Below are positions 54,830-63,197 of a stretch of 64,000 nt of DNA, piece by piece (positions within the stretch are counted from its first letter, which is position 1; each line of letters begins with the position of its first letter). The translations under genes and the position numbers were made by a program. The notes beneath the pieces were generated by a model that saw nothing but the letters and a program-made list of their open reading frames with translations, had not been told where the DNA came from and searched no databases. This DNA is from Pedobacter endophyticus (lineage in GTDB: Bacteria > Bacteroidota > Bacteroidia > Sphingobacteriales > Sphingobacteriaceae), in NCBI RefSeq assembly GCF_015679185.1, contig NZ_CP064939.1, positions 1,364,001 through 1,428,000 on the forward strand, read 5' to 3'.

Positions 54830-55024
54830 AGTGTTTTTTCTTACTAAGCTAAGTAAAAAAACTCACTTTTTTTTGATCTGTTAGCAATTTAATATCATGG
54901 CAATTAATACTAAACGTCTTAATTTTATTGAAGTGATGTGTTTAAAAATCAGAATAATTCAGGTCTGCTCATGAAGTTAACACGCTATCATCGGTCTTTT
55001 CGTTTTCCCAGCCCCGGCCTTAAC

Positions 55025-55588
55025 TCAATTCAAGCTCGGATCAACCGGAAAATTACTTACATGCGCATATTTGGGACCTAAATTTACAATTACGTCCCGC
55101 CAGAGCTTTTCCTCATCGTTACCGAAAATAATATCCGGATGCGAAATATTGCTCACCATCCACGCATTCAGCTTAATTTCTTGTGCCAACTGTCCGTAAT
55201 CCCAGCCAGAATAGCCCATAAAAAACTTAATCTCACTTTCATCAATGGCATTGCTGTTAATCAGAATTTTAAGCGTTTCAAAATCGCCTCCCCAATAAAT
55301 CCCATCACCAATTTCCTCGCCACTTTGCAGCCTATCGTAAGCGCGATGAATAAAGTGCAAGGTATCTGCAGCAACGGGACCGCCAAAATAAATTTGATTG
55401 TCTGCGAGCCATAAATCCTGAATAACATCTTTTAAAAGTAAGTTTCCGGCTTGATTTAAGATATAGCCTACCGTTCCTTCTTCACCATGTTCGGTTACTA
55501 AAACCACCGAGCGTTTAAAATTTGGATCGGCCATAAACGGTTCAGAAATCAATAATCGGCCGGTTTTTGGTTTTATATTGTTAAGCAT
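55025..55588 (-). CDS. YqgE/AlgH family protein
   Basis: A 187-residue protein with GRLLISEPFMADPNFKRSVVLVTEHGEEGTVGYILNQ at the start and IKFFMGYSGWDYGQLAQEIKLNAWMV in the middle, the YqgE hallmarks. The function of the family is unclear. I start at MLNNIKPKTG (55588); the frame is open 21 bp further. It is divergent from pdxH. Confidence 0.9.
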   Translation of the reverse strand: MLNNIKPKTGRLLISEPFMADPNFKRSVVLVTEHGEEGTVGYILNQAGNLLLKDVIQDLWLADNQIYFGGPVAADTLHFIHRAYDRLQSGEEIGDGIYWGGDFETLKILINSNAIDESEIKFFMGYSGWDYGQLAQEIKLNAWMVSNISHPDIIFGNDEEKLWRDVIVNLGPKYAHVSNFPVDPSLN

Positions 55589-55622
55589 GACGATAATCAT
55601 TTGTGGCACCGTAAAAGATGCC

Positions 55623-55630
55623 TATTTTTG
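55623..55630 (+). promoter_or_regulatory. -7 box TATTTTTG of pdxH
   Basis: Ends 4 nt before the pdxH ATG at 55635, predicting a leaderless mRNA, and helps decide that start. Confidence 0.6.
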
Positions 55631-55634
55631 TTTT

Positions 55635-56285
55635 ATGCAAGTTACTAATGAATTTCTACAAAACCTGCGCCAAGATTACAAAAGCGCCACTTTAGATGAG
55701 TCTGAAGTAGATAATAATCCGATCATCCAGTTTAAAAAATGGTTCGACCACGCCATTGAGGCTCAGGTTTACGAGCCTAATGTAATGACACTGGCTACGG
55801 TTGATAAGGCAGGCAGGCCTGACGCCAGAATTGTACTTTTAAAGGGAGTAGACGACGATGGTTTCCGGTTTTTTACCAACTACTTAAGTGCAAAAGGCAA
55901 GGAGCTGAAACGGAATCCTTATGCGGCATTGGTGTTTTTTTGGCCCGATTTGGAACGGCAGGTGCGAATTGAAGGAACAGTAACAAAGCTTGACAAAGAG
56001 ACTTCTGAAGAATATTTTTTTACTCGCCCGAAGGCGAGCCAAATTGGTGCAGTAGCATCGCCACAAAGCCAGATTATTCCGAACAGAGCTTTTTTAGAAG
56101 AAAAATTCGAGGAATTAAATTCTAAAAGTGAAGGAAAAGACATTGCAAAGCCGGCACATTGGGGCGGATATATCGTTAAGCCAACGAGGATCGAGTTTTG
56201 GCAAGGAAGACGAAGCAGGCTGCACGACAGAATAAACTTCGAACTTGTTAAAGGGAGCTGGGTGAAAACAAGATTAGCGCCTTAA
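55635..56285 (+). CDS. pdxH: Pyridoxamine 5'-phosphate oxidase
   Basis: A 216-residue FMN enzyme making pyridoxal phosphate. Landmarks: PNVMTLATVDKAGRPDARIVLLKGVDDDGFRFFTNY, ERQVRIEGTVTKL, and the C-terminal PTRIEFWQGRRSRLHDRINFE. The start is set at ATG 55635; an upstream frame extends to 55578 but overlaps the yqgE start. AAGCTGAAAGC simple repeats follow. Confidence 0.95.
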   Translation: MQVTNEFLQNLRQDYKSATLDESEVDNNPIIQFKKWFDHAIEAQVYEPNVMTLATVDKAGRPDARIVLLKGVDDDGFRFFTNYLSAKGKELKRNPYAALVFFWPDLERQVRIEGTVTKLDKETSEEYFFTRPKASQIGAVASPQSQIIPNRAFLEEKFEELNSKSEGKDIAKPAHWGGYIVKPTRIEFWQGRRSRLHDRINFELVKGSWVKTRLAP

Positions 56286-56430
56286 AAATGAAGCTGAAAG
56301 CTAAAAGCGGAAAGCTCAAAGACTAAAGCTTAAAGGCAAAAGCTGAAAGAGTAGCGGCGTTCCATCTCGGTACTTGATACTCCATTCTCGATACAATAGT
56401 AACATCATCAATTTCAACTTATCATAACAA

Positions 56431-57321
56431 ATGAAGAACATTTCAGTTATCGGCTCGGGAACAATGGGAAACGGCATAGCGCATGTATTTGCCCAGTTTG
56501 ATTACCAGGTTAATCTGATCGATATTAATCAGGTGGCCTTGGATAAGGCGTTAGCAACGATAACGAAAAACCTCGATCGGCAGGTTGCCAAAGAAACCTT
56601 AACGGAGGGGCAAAAAGCAACGGCATTACAAAATATTGCGACTTTCACTTCTATAAAGGAAGGAGTGGCTAATGCCGATCTGGTTGTTGAAGCCGCTACA
56701 GAAAATATCGATTTAAAGCTCAGCATTTTTAAGGAACTGGATCAGTTTGCGCCAACAAATGCAATTTTGGCGTCGAACACTTCATCGATATCAATCACTA
56801 AAATTGCAGCTGCAACCGAACGCGGCAACCAGGTGATCGGCATGCATTTTATGAACCCGGTACCGGTGATGAAACTGGTTGAGGTTATTCGCGGTTACCA
56901 AACCAGCGATGAAACCACGTCGACCATTATGTCGCTTGCTAAAAGCCTCGAAAAAGTTCCTGTTGAAGTAAACGATTACCCGGGTTTTGTTGCCAACCGC
57001 ATTTTAATGCCGATGATAAATGAGGCCATTTATACGCTGTATGAGGGCGTGGCAGGCGTTTACGAAATTGATACGGTAATGAAACTGGGAATGGCACACC
57101 CGATGGGACCCTTGCAACTAGCCGATTTTATCGGTTTAGATGTTTGTTTGGCCATATTAAAGGTACTGCACGATGGATTTGGAAATCCCAAATATGCACC
57201 TTGCCCCTTATTGGTAAATATGGTAACGGCTGGCTACAAGGGCGCAAAAAGTGGCGAGGGATTTTATAAATATACCGCAGGCTCGAAAGCGTTATCGGTT
57301 TCAGAGAAATTCAGCAGGTAA
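56431..57321 (+). CDS. 3-hydroxyacyl-CoA dehydrogenase
   Basis: A 296-residue NAD-dependent enzyme, probably 3-hydroxybutyryl-CoA dehydrogenase. The Rossmann motif VIGSGTMGNGIAHVFAQFDYQVNLID, the catalytic His-Glu region IGMHFMNPVPVMKLVEVIRG, and the C-terminal PGFVANRILMPMINEA are clear. It is the stand-alone short form, without an enoyl-CoA hydratase domain. It serves fatty acid or amino acid degradation. Confidence 0.93.
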   Translation: MKNISVIGSGTMGNGIAHVFAQFDYQVNLIDINQVALDKALATITKNLDRQVAKETLTEGQKATALQNIATFTSIKEGVANADLVVEAATENIDLKLSIFKELDQFAPTNAILASNTSSISITKIAAATERGNQVIGMHFMNPVPVMKLVEVIRGYQTSDETTSTIMSLAKSLEKVPVEVNDYPGFVANRILMPMINEAIYTLYEGVAGVYEIDTVMKLGMAHPMGPLQLADFIGLDVCLAILKVLHDGFGNPKYAPCPLLVNMVTAGYKGAKSGEGFYKYTAGSKALSVSEKFSR

Positions 57322-57341
57322 CCAACAAGCGCTTTAAATGT

Positions 57342-57581
57342 ATGAACGGTATGTCGCAGCAAATCATCAAAATCAAGCCATCTATTTTTCATGATGAGAT
57401 TGAGCTGCATCTTTATTCCGATTTTATTCAGTGCAAGTCGCACCGAGGTAAAAAAACCAATTGCGTAACGATACAAAAACAAGATATTGAAGGCTTTAGA
57501 TATGGCGTTAAATGGATTACGGGTTTACCGATTTTTCGGATACGCTCGCCAAACGGAATAGTAAGAAACCACGCCCAATAA
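57342..57581 (+). CDS. Hypothetical protein, possibly truncated
   Basis: A 79-residue ORF with strands IKPSIFHDEIELHLYSDFIQCKSH and QDIEGFRYGVKWITGLPIFRIR, which resemble the N-terminal part of small PH-like Bacteroidota proteins. It ends abruptly (GIVRNHAQ), and may have lost its C-terminus. It starts 20 bp after the dehydrogenase gene. No function is assigned. Confidence 0.45.
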   Translation: MNGMSQQIIKIKPSIFHDEIELHLYSDFIQCKSHRGKKTNCVTIQKQDIEGFRYGVKWITGLPIFRIRSPNGIVRNHAQ

Positions 57582-57700
57582 TGAGCGCATAAAACAGATT
57601 AAAATCGAAATGCTAAAAAATTGAGTATTTTATTGTTATTTTTGGCCATACACTTAAAAAGTTGATCCGACCGAGCGTCTGATACTACACACCTTATTAT

Positions 57701-58723
57701 ATGAACGAAAACCTTGATCCCGAAGCGAGCAACCTTACCCCTACCGATAGAGATATTGAACGGGTTTTGAGGCCACAGGCTTTCGAAGATTTTACCGGAC
57801 AGGAGAAAGTGATGGAGAACCTGAAAATTTTTGTTCAGGCGGCTAAACTTCGTGGGGAAGCGTTAGATCATGTGCTGCTGCATGGCCCGCCGGGATTAGG
57901 AAAAACAACACTTTCGCATATCATCGCCAACGAAATGGCAACCGGCATTAAGGTAACTTCTGGTCCGGTGTTAGATAAGCCGGGCGATTTGGCGGGATTA
58001 TTAACCGGGTTGGATGAAGGCGACATTCTTTTCATTGATGAAATTCATCGTTTATCGCCATTGGTTGAAGAATATTTGTACTCGGCAATGGAAGATTTCA
58101 AGATCGACATTATGCTTGAAACCGGGCCTAACGCCCGATCGGTACAGATTTCGCTAAACCCGTTTACACTTGTTGGTGCTACTACGCGTTCGGGTTTGCT
58201 TACGGCCCCGTTACGGGCTCGGTTTGGCATCAACGCCAGACTGGCTTACTATGATGCGAAGCTTTTAACAACCATCGTTTTACGTTCGGCAGAAATATTA
58301 AGAACACCGATTAGTGATGAAGGCGCCTACGAAATTGCCCGTCGTAGTCGAGGTACGCCGCGTATTGCGAATGCACTTTTGCGCAGGACACGGGATTTTG
58401 CACAGATTAAAGGCAACGGCAAAATAGACACCGAAATTGCCAGCTATGCGCTTAATGCGTTAAATGTTGATGAACATGGTTTGGATGAAATGGATAACAA
58501 AATTTTAACCACCATCATCGATAAATTTAAAGGTGGCCCCGTGGGCTTAAAAACCATTGCAACTGCTGTTGGAGAAGATGAAGGCACCATTGAAGAAGTT
58601 TACGAGCCCTTTTTAATACAAGAAGGCTACATTATGCGCACCTCGAGGGGCCGTGAGGTTACTGAAGCGGCTTATAAGCACTTGAAGAAAAACTTTCCCG
58701 GTCAAACAGGCAAGCTATTTTAG
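57701..58723 (+). CDS. ruvB: Holliday junction branch migration ATPase
   Basis: A 340-residue AAA+ motor that with RuvA moves Holliday junctions. P-loop [18 protein letters not shown] (about residue 63), Walker [12 protein letters not shown], the sensor region [37 protein letters not shown] with the arginine finger region, and the C-terminal winged helix ([16 protein letters not shown]). Length is canonical. ruvA and ruvC are not in the window. Confidence 0.97.
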   Translation: MNENLDPEASNLTPTDRDIERVLRPQAFEDFTGQEKVMENLKIFVQAAKLRGEALDHVLLHGPPGLGKTTLSHIIANEMATGIKVTSGPVLDKPGDLAGLLTGLDEGDILFIDEIHRLSPLVEEYLYSAMEDFKIDIMLETGPNARSVQISLNPFTLVGATTRSGLLTAPLRARFGINARLAYYDAKLLTTIVLRSAEILRTPISDEGAYEIARRSRGTPRIANALLRRTRDFAQIKGNGKIDTEIASYALNALNVDEHGLDEMDNKILTTIIDKFKGGPVGLKTIATAVGEDEGTIEEVYEPFLIQEGYIMRTSRGREVTEAAYKHLKKNFPGQTGKLF

Positions 58724-59162
58724 TTGTCCGTCAATTTAGGCGCTAAGAAGTTGCTTTTTGCGCCCCCGGTACACCTTCTCTTCTGTCGGCAATTTGGGTG
58801 ACAACGCACTTCATTAATCCTTATAACTGATTGTTAATAAAGGACTAAGCATCGAAAAGCACAGGGAAATCGCTATTAACTTTTCGTCGCTGATTTGTTC
58901 TCTTTTCTGTGTATGTTAACGGCAAATACTATGCATTATATTTGCCATGGAGGTACGAAAATCACGGAAATCTTCATTCTTTTCCGTGACTTCTATATTT
59001 CCGTGGCTAATTTTGTGATAGTCATTTTAAATGCAATTCCCCTACCGAAAGCAACTTTCCTGTTACAATTAGCTGGTTTTTTATTACCTTTGCCAAAATC
59101 TTGTAAATCATCCCCAAAAACATTCATCCCGCCTTTCTGTTAATTATATAGAAACAAACATT
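58724..59162. other. Intergenic region with promoter of the next gene
   Basis: No gene is seen. ATCACGGAAATC and CTATATTTCCGTGGCT form a loose inverted repeat. TACCTTTG at 59085-59092 is a good -7 box for the 59163 gene, implying a roughly 65-nt leader. Confidence 0.55.
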
Positions 59163-60671
59163 ATGAATATAGAATTACGAAGATTAACCCTCGAAGATTA
59201 CGAAGACTTAAAAGAATCGATGATGCAAGCCTATGACAGCATGGGTGGCTCAATATGGCCAAAATCGAGCATCGCTAAGTTGTTAAAAATCTTTCCTGAG
59301 GGACAATTGTGCATCGCTGTAGATAATAGAGTGGTTGCCTGTTCACTATCTATTATTGTAGATTATGATGAATATGGCGATAAGCACACCTACAAGCTCA
59401 TTACGGGTAATTATTCGTTCTCTACGCACGATCCGAACGGTGATACGTTATATGGCATCGAAATTTTTGTGCATCCTGAGCACCGCGGCCTACGACTTGG
59501 CAGAAGGTTATATGAAGCACGTAAAGAACTGTGTGAAACCCTGAATTTGAAAAGTATCATCGCTGGCGGAAGGATTCCGGGTTACCACGAATATGCTGAA
59601 ACACTTAGCCCAAGGCAATATATCGACAAGGTTAAGTCGAAGGAAATTTACGATCCAACGCTGACTTTCCAAATATCGAATGATTTCCACGTTCGGAAAG
59701 TGTTGAAAAACTATTTGCCAGATGATCAGGAATCGAAAGAGTATGCTACGTTAATTGAGTGGAACAACATTTATTATCAGGGAATAGATGCCTCGGCTCG
59801 TTCTGCAATGAATATCCGTTTAGGCCTGGTGCAATGGCAAATGCGCTTGTTTCCGAACGTTGATGCGTTTTATGAGCAGGTAGAGTTTTTTGTAGATGCG
59901 GTTAGTGGCTACAATTCGGATTTTATTATGTTCCCCGAGTTATTTAATACGCCGCTGCTTCAACCATACAACCACCTGCCCGAAATGGAAGCAATGCGCA
60001 AGCTTGCCGAAATGACTGAGGAAATTATAGCCAAAATGCATGAGTACGCGTTGAGTTATAATGTAAATATCATTACCGGAAGCATGCCGATTATTGAAGA
60101 TGGAAAGCTTTACAATGCCACTTACCTGTGTCACCGTACCGGGAAAATTGATAGCTACCGTAAAATTCACATCACGCCGAACGAACAAAAATACTACGGA
60201 ATGGTGGGTGGCGATAAAATTCAGGTTTTTGATACCGATTGCGGTAAAGTGGGTATTTTAATTTGCTACGATGTTGAGTTTCCTGAACTGAGCCGCATTT
60301 ACGCCGACCAGGGGATGCAGATCTTGTTCGTACCATTCTTAACTGATACTCAGAATGGTTATACCCGCGTTCGCTATTGTGCACAAGCCAGGGCGATTGA
60401 AAACGAATGTTATGTGGCTATTGCCGGTTGCGTGGGTAACCTGCCAAAAGTGAATAACATGGATATTCAGTTTGCGCAATCAGCCGTATTTACGCCTTCA
60501 GATTTTGCTTTTCCTACCAATGCTATAAAGGCCGAGACAACGCCAAATACCGAAATGGTTTTAATGGTTGATGTTGATTTGCACTTGTTAGATGAATTGC
60601 ACAATTACGGAACAGTGAAAATCTTAAAAGATAGACGAACGGATCTTTATCAGGTCAATTTGTTAAAATAA
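59163..60671 (+). CDS. GNAT acetyltransferase fused to a carbon-nitrogen hydrolase
   Basis: A 502-residue fusion. The N-terminal part (about 1-165) is a GNAT domain: GIEIFVHPEHRGLRLGRRLYEARKELCETLNLKSII. From about 215 to 500 it is a nitrilase-superfamily amidohydrolase with the Glu-Lys-Cys triad in IMFPELFNTPLL, YRKIHITPNEQKYYG, and VGILICYDVEFPELS. The fusion is known across many bacteria, but the substrate is unknown; amide hydrolysis coupled to acylation is possible. A strong terminator follows. Confidence 0.9.
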   Translation: MNIELRRLTLEDYEDLKESMMQAYDSMGGSIWPKSSIAKLLKIFPEGQLCIAVDNRVVACSLSIIVDYDEYGDKHTYKLITGNYSFSTHDPNGDTLYGIEIFVHPEHRGLRLGRRLYEARKELCETLNLKSIIAGGRIPGYHEYAETLSPRQYIDKVKSKEIYDPTLTFQISNDFHVRKVLKNYLPDDQESKEYATLIEWNNIYYQGIDASARSAMNIRLGLVQWQMRLFPNVDAFYEQVEFFVDAVSGYNSDFIMFPELFNTPLLQPYNHLPEMEAMRKLAEMTEEIIAKMHEYALSYNVNIITGSMPIIEDGKLYNATYLCHRTGKIDSYRKIHITPNEQKYYGMVGGDKIQVFDTDCGKVGILICYDVEFPELSRIYADQGMQILFVPFLTDTQNGYTRVRYCAQARAIENECYVAIAGCVGNLPKVNNMDIQFAQSAVFTPSDFAFPTNAIKAETTPNTEMVLMVDVDLHLLDELHNYGTVKILKDRRTDLYQVNLLK

Positions 60672-60691
60672 TAACTGATTATCAACAAGTT

Positions 60692-60729
60692 AAAGAAGTC
60701 AAGTTTTTAAAACTTGACTTCTTTTTTTA
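60692..60729 (+). terminator. Terminator of the GNAT-hydrolase gene
   Basis: Stem AAAGAAGTCAAGTTTT / AAAACTTGACTTCTTT followed by T residues. The stem is nearly the same as the hairpin at 4205-4231, 56 kb away. Confidence 0.85.
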
Positions 60730-60891
60730 TCAATTATTTTGATTGTTGAAGGGTTGATTATGCTGTTGCGGTTGTGTGAGATTTAACTATTCTTAAGAAA
60801 TCAATTTAAAGCTGTCATCCTAAGTATTAATTTTCTAGCGAAAAATCAACCTGAGTGACGATGCTTTTAGAGGAGGCCCTTAGAAAGGTCG

Positions 60892-60987
60892 TCATTTCGA
60901 GCGTAGCCGAGAAATCTCTGTCCAAGGTTCAAAGATTTCTCCTCGAAAGGAGCTCCTATGGAGGGCTTCCGTTGAAAGAACAATTTC
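60892..60987. repeat. Dispersed intergenic repeat, copy 2
   Basis: A diverged copy of the element at 91-196: GTCGTCATTTCGAGCGTAGC, GAGAAATCT, ATTTCTCCTCGAAAGGAGCT. The rest of the 60672-61069 gap holds two terminators and no gene. Confidence 0.6.
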
Positions 60988-61020
60988 CAAACCAACAGTT
61001 ATCATATTCTATTACATAAA

Positions 61021-61049
61021 AAATGCCGGCTGCATCGCAACCGGCATTT
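61021..61049 (-). terminator. Terminator of the small membrane protein gene
   Basis: Stem AAATGCCGG / CCGGCATTT with an A run on its left, which reads as a T tract on the minus strand, 21 bp after the stop. Confidence 0.8.
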
Positions 61050-61069
61050 AACTTTTAATGTTAAGCTAA

Positions 61070-61276
61070 TTATTTTCTCATAATGAACCAGATGATCAGG
61101 CCAATAATAACCGCGACTGGCAAAATCCATTTCAATACTGAACCAGCACCGTTTTCGTCTTTTTCGGTTACCGCAGGTTTTGCTGGCCCGGGATCTTCTT
61201 TATGACTTTCATAATCTTTTTCTATCGGTTTTGGAGCTTCTCCAGATTCCGTGTGTTTTGGATCTATTTCTTCCAT
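61070..61276 (-). CDS. Small tail-anchored membrane protein
   Basis: A 68-residue protein: an acidic, proline-rich soluble part (residues 1-45), then one helix VLKWILPVAVIIGLIIWFIM and a final RK. This is a tail-anchored topology. No family is recognised. It has its own terminator, which supports it as real. Confidence 0.7.
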   Translation of the reverse strand: MEEIDPKHTESGEAPKPIEKDYESHKEDPGPAKPAVTEKDENGAGSVLKWILPVAVIIGLIIWFIMRK

Positions 61277-61389
61277 TGTTTCGTTATTGAGTTCAGACTA
61301 ACTTCCCGAGGGGATAAGCCCTTTACTTATTAATTTAGGGTTCTGTAATTAGAACAAGTGATTACTGAAAATGTTTTGATTGTAAGCCC

Positions 61390-61397
61390 TATCTTTG
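61390..61397 (+). promoter_or_regulatory. -7 box TATCTTTG of queG
   Basis: It ends 7 nt before the GTG start at 61405, which supports that unusual start and a leaderless transcript. Confidence 0.6.
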
Positions 61398-61404
61398 CAA
61401 CCCT

Positions 61405-62340
61405 GTGTATAATAATAAGCCAAAATATAGCAAACTGATTAAAGATGAAGCCCTGCGTCTGGGCTTTATGGCTTGTGGTATTTCAAAAGCCGAATTTTTA
61501 GAAGATGAAGCACCGCGATTAGAGAATTGGCTCAACAAAAATTACCACGGCGAAATGAAATACATGGAGAATTATTTCGATAAAAGGCTCGATCCACGCT
61601 TACTCGTCGATGGTGCAAAATCTGTAATCTCTTTATCGCTAAATTATTATACGGACGAAAAACAGAAAGATCCTTCTGCGCCCAAAATATCGAAATATGC
61701 TTACGGAAATGACTATCACCATGTAATAAAAGATAAACTTAAAGCGCTTACCCTTTTCATCGAGGAAAACATTGGCGCCGTTGCAGGTCGTGCGTTTGTA
61801 GATTCGGCCCCGGTGCTGGATCGGGCATGGGCGAAAAAATCGGGCATTGGCTGGATAGGGAAAAACTCAAACCTGATTAGTAAAACGGATGGTTCATTCT
61901 TCTTTTTGGCCGAACTGATTATTGACCTGGAACTGGATTACGATGATCCTTTTCAAACCGACCATTGCGGAACTTGTACCCGCTGCCTCGATGCCTGCCC
62001 TACTGACGCAATCATTGCGCCGCAAGTTGTTGACGGGAGTAAGTGCATTTCTTACTTAACCATCGAGCTTAAGAATGAGATTCCGAATCAATTTAAGGAT
62101 AAAATCGATAACTGGATGTTCGGCTGCGATATTTGTCAGGATGTTTGCCCCTGGAACCGGTTTTCGAAAATGCACCAGGAAGATGCCTTTGCTCCTGCAG
62201 ATGGTTTGCTCGACTTGACCGCAAAAGATTTAACTGAAATTACCGACGAGGTTTTCAAAAAGGTATTTAAAGGCTCGGCAGTTAAACGAACCAAACTAGC
62301 AGGTCTGAAAAGGAATGTAGACTTTTTGAAACCGATTTAG
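61405..62340 (+). CDS. queG: Epoxyqueuosine reductase
   Basis: A 311-residue cobalamin- and Fe-S-dependent enzyme for the last step of queuosine tRNA modification. The N-terminal part has [13 protein letters not shown] and [37 protein letters not shown] is the substrate region; two 4Fe-4S clusters are bound by [16 protein letters not shown] and [11 protein letters not shown]. The start is GTG, fixed by the promoter box. It ends in a short form without a HEAT-repeat tail. Confidence 0.93.
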   Translation: MYNNKPKYSKLIKDEALRLGFMACGISKAEFLEDEAPRLENWLNKNYHGEMKYMENYFDKRLDPRLLVDGAKSVISLSLNYYTDEKQKDPSAPKISKYAYGNDYHHVIKDKLKALTLFIEENIGAVAGRAFVDSAPVLDRAWAKKSGIGWIGKNSNLISKTDGSFFFLAELIIDLELDYDDPFQTDHCGTCTRCLDACPTDAIIAPQVVDGSKCISYLTIELKNEIPNQFKDKIDNWMFGCDICQDVCPWNRFSKMHQEDAFAPADGLLDLTAKDLTEITDEVFKKVFKGSAVKRTKLAGLKRNVDFLKPI

Positions 62341-62397
62341 AAATTCAGTGTAAGTTATAACATTGAAGATCTAACTGTATAATTCATTACATATTAG

Positions 62398-62405
62398 TAT
62401 ATTTG
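62398..62405 (+). promoter_or_regulatory. -7 box TATATTTG of the VapBC-like pair
   Basis: It ends 5 nt before the antitoxin ATG at 62411; leaderless transcription is likely. Confidence 0.55.
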
Positions 62406-62410
62406 ATTAT

Positions 62411-62617
62411 ATGACTGACATTCAATTATACACCAAACTTTCCGATTTGCCAACGGATTTGAAAGACAAGGTATCTAACTATATAGATTCATTATTGGAA
62501 AAAAAACACTCAGTTAAGGCTAATAAAAAAAGAGTCGCTGGACTGGCTGAAGGTTTAATTGACTTAAAAACGAATTTCGACGACCCTATCGAAGGCTTTG
62601 AAAATTACATGAAATGA
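62411..62617 (+). CDS. DUF2281-type VapB-like antitoxin
   Basis: A 68-residue protein. The N-terminal LYTKLSDLPTDLKDKVSNYIDSLLEK matches DUF2281 antitoxins, and the C-terminal AGLAEGLIDLKTNFDDPIEGFENYMK is the usual toxin-binding tail. The stop overlaps the PIN gene start by 4 nt (ATGA). Confidence 0.85.
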   Translation: MTDIQLYTKLSDLPTDLKDKVSNYIDSLLEKKHSVKANKKRVAGLAEGLIDLKTNFDDPIEGFENYMK

Positions 62618-63000
62618 GGCTTTTACTTGATACGCACATCGCTATTTGGTTCATTACAAACAATAAAAAACTACCAAAAACATTAAGAACATTGATTGAG
62701 TCTGATAGCAACAAATGTTTTGTAAGTATTAGTAGTTACTGAGAGCTTGCAATAAAATATTCGTTAGGGCGATTAGATCTAAGATCTTCATTGGAAGAAA
62801 TATTCAATGCGATTGACGCTAGTGGATTTGATCTGCTCCCAATTACTTTGCCTCATATTTTAGAATTATCCAGATTAGAATCTCATCATAACGATCCTTT
62901 TGATAGAATAATTATAGCGCAAGCAATTACTGAGAACCTTCAGCTTTTAAGCGTTGATAACCACTTTCCTTCGTATAACGGTCAGCTCGTTCAAGAATAG
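62614..63000 (+). pseudogene. PIN-domain toxin with an internal stop (VapC-like)
   Basis: A 129-codon frame starting MRLLLDTHIAIWFITN with the first catalytic Asp. A TGA at 62740-62742 (codon 43) falls where the family has Trp in the conserved S-x-x-x-W-E motif (SISSY-stop-ELAIKYSLGRL). After it the frame is clean through HHNDPFDRIIIAQAITENLQLLSVD. One G-to-A change (TGG to TGA) explains it. The Glu and the later Asp are after the stop, so the product should be inactive unless it is read through. Confidence 0.88.
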
Positions 63001-63197
63001 CATTTGCTGAATTAAAAAACGAAGTAACCCCAATCGATGAAACACATAACGGCAAAAACCAACTCGATCAGGCGACGCTTCTGCTCGTTTTTTAGCAGTG
63101 CTTTTTCAACGCTTTGTTTTTCATAGCCTGCAGATTCTTCGCTATGCTCAGAATGACAAAATGAGATCGCTAGCCGTGCCAAAAACTAGCCGATCAG

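Larger units (their letters stand above)
53746..55010. repeat. Duplicated upstream region of two RES/Xre modules
   Basis: 53746-53925 and 54830-55010 are diverged copies sharing TGTTTTTTCTTACTAAGCT, ATCAGAAT-ATTCAGGTCTGCTCATGAAG and TAACACGCTAT...ATCGG. Each contains the near-palindrome TTACTAAGCTAAGTAA (53757-53772 and 54841-54856) just before the antitoxin start, a likely operator. Confidence 0.75.

Noticed and set aside
58895..59143. 82-aa ORF before the GNAT-hydrolase gene
   Set aside because: It overlaps the promoter of that gene, is rich in inverted repeats and shows no domain.
62791..63000. A separate 69-aa gene
   Set aside because: It is the C-terminal half of the PIN toxin after the nonsense codon; the frame is continuous from 62614 apart from that codon.
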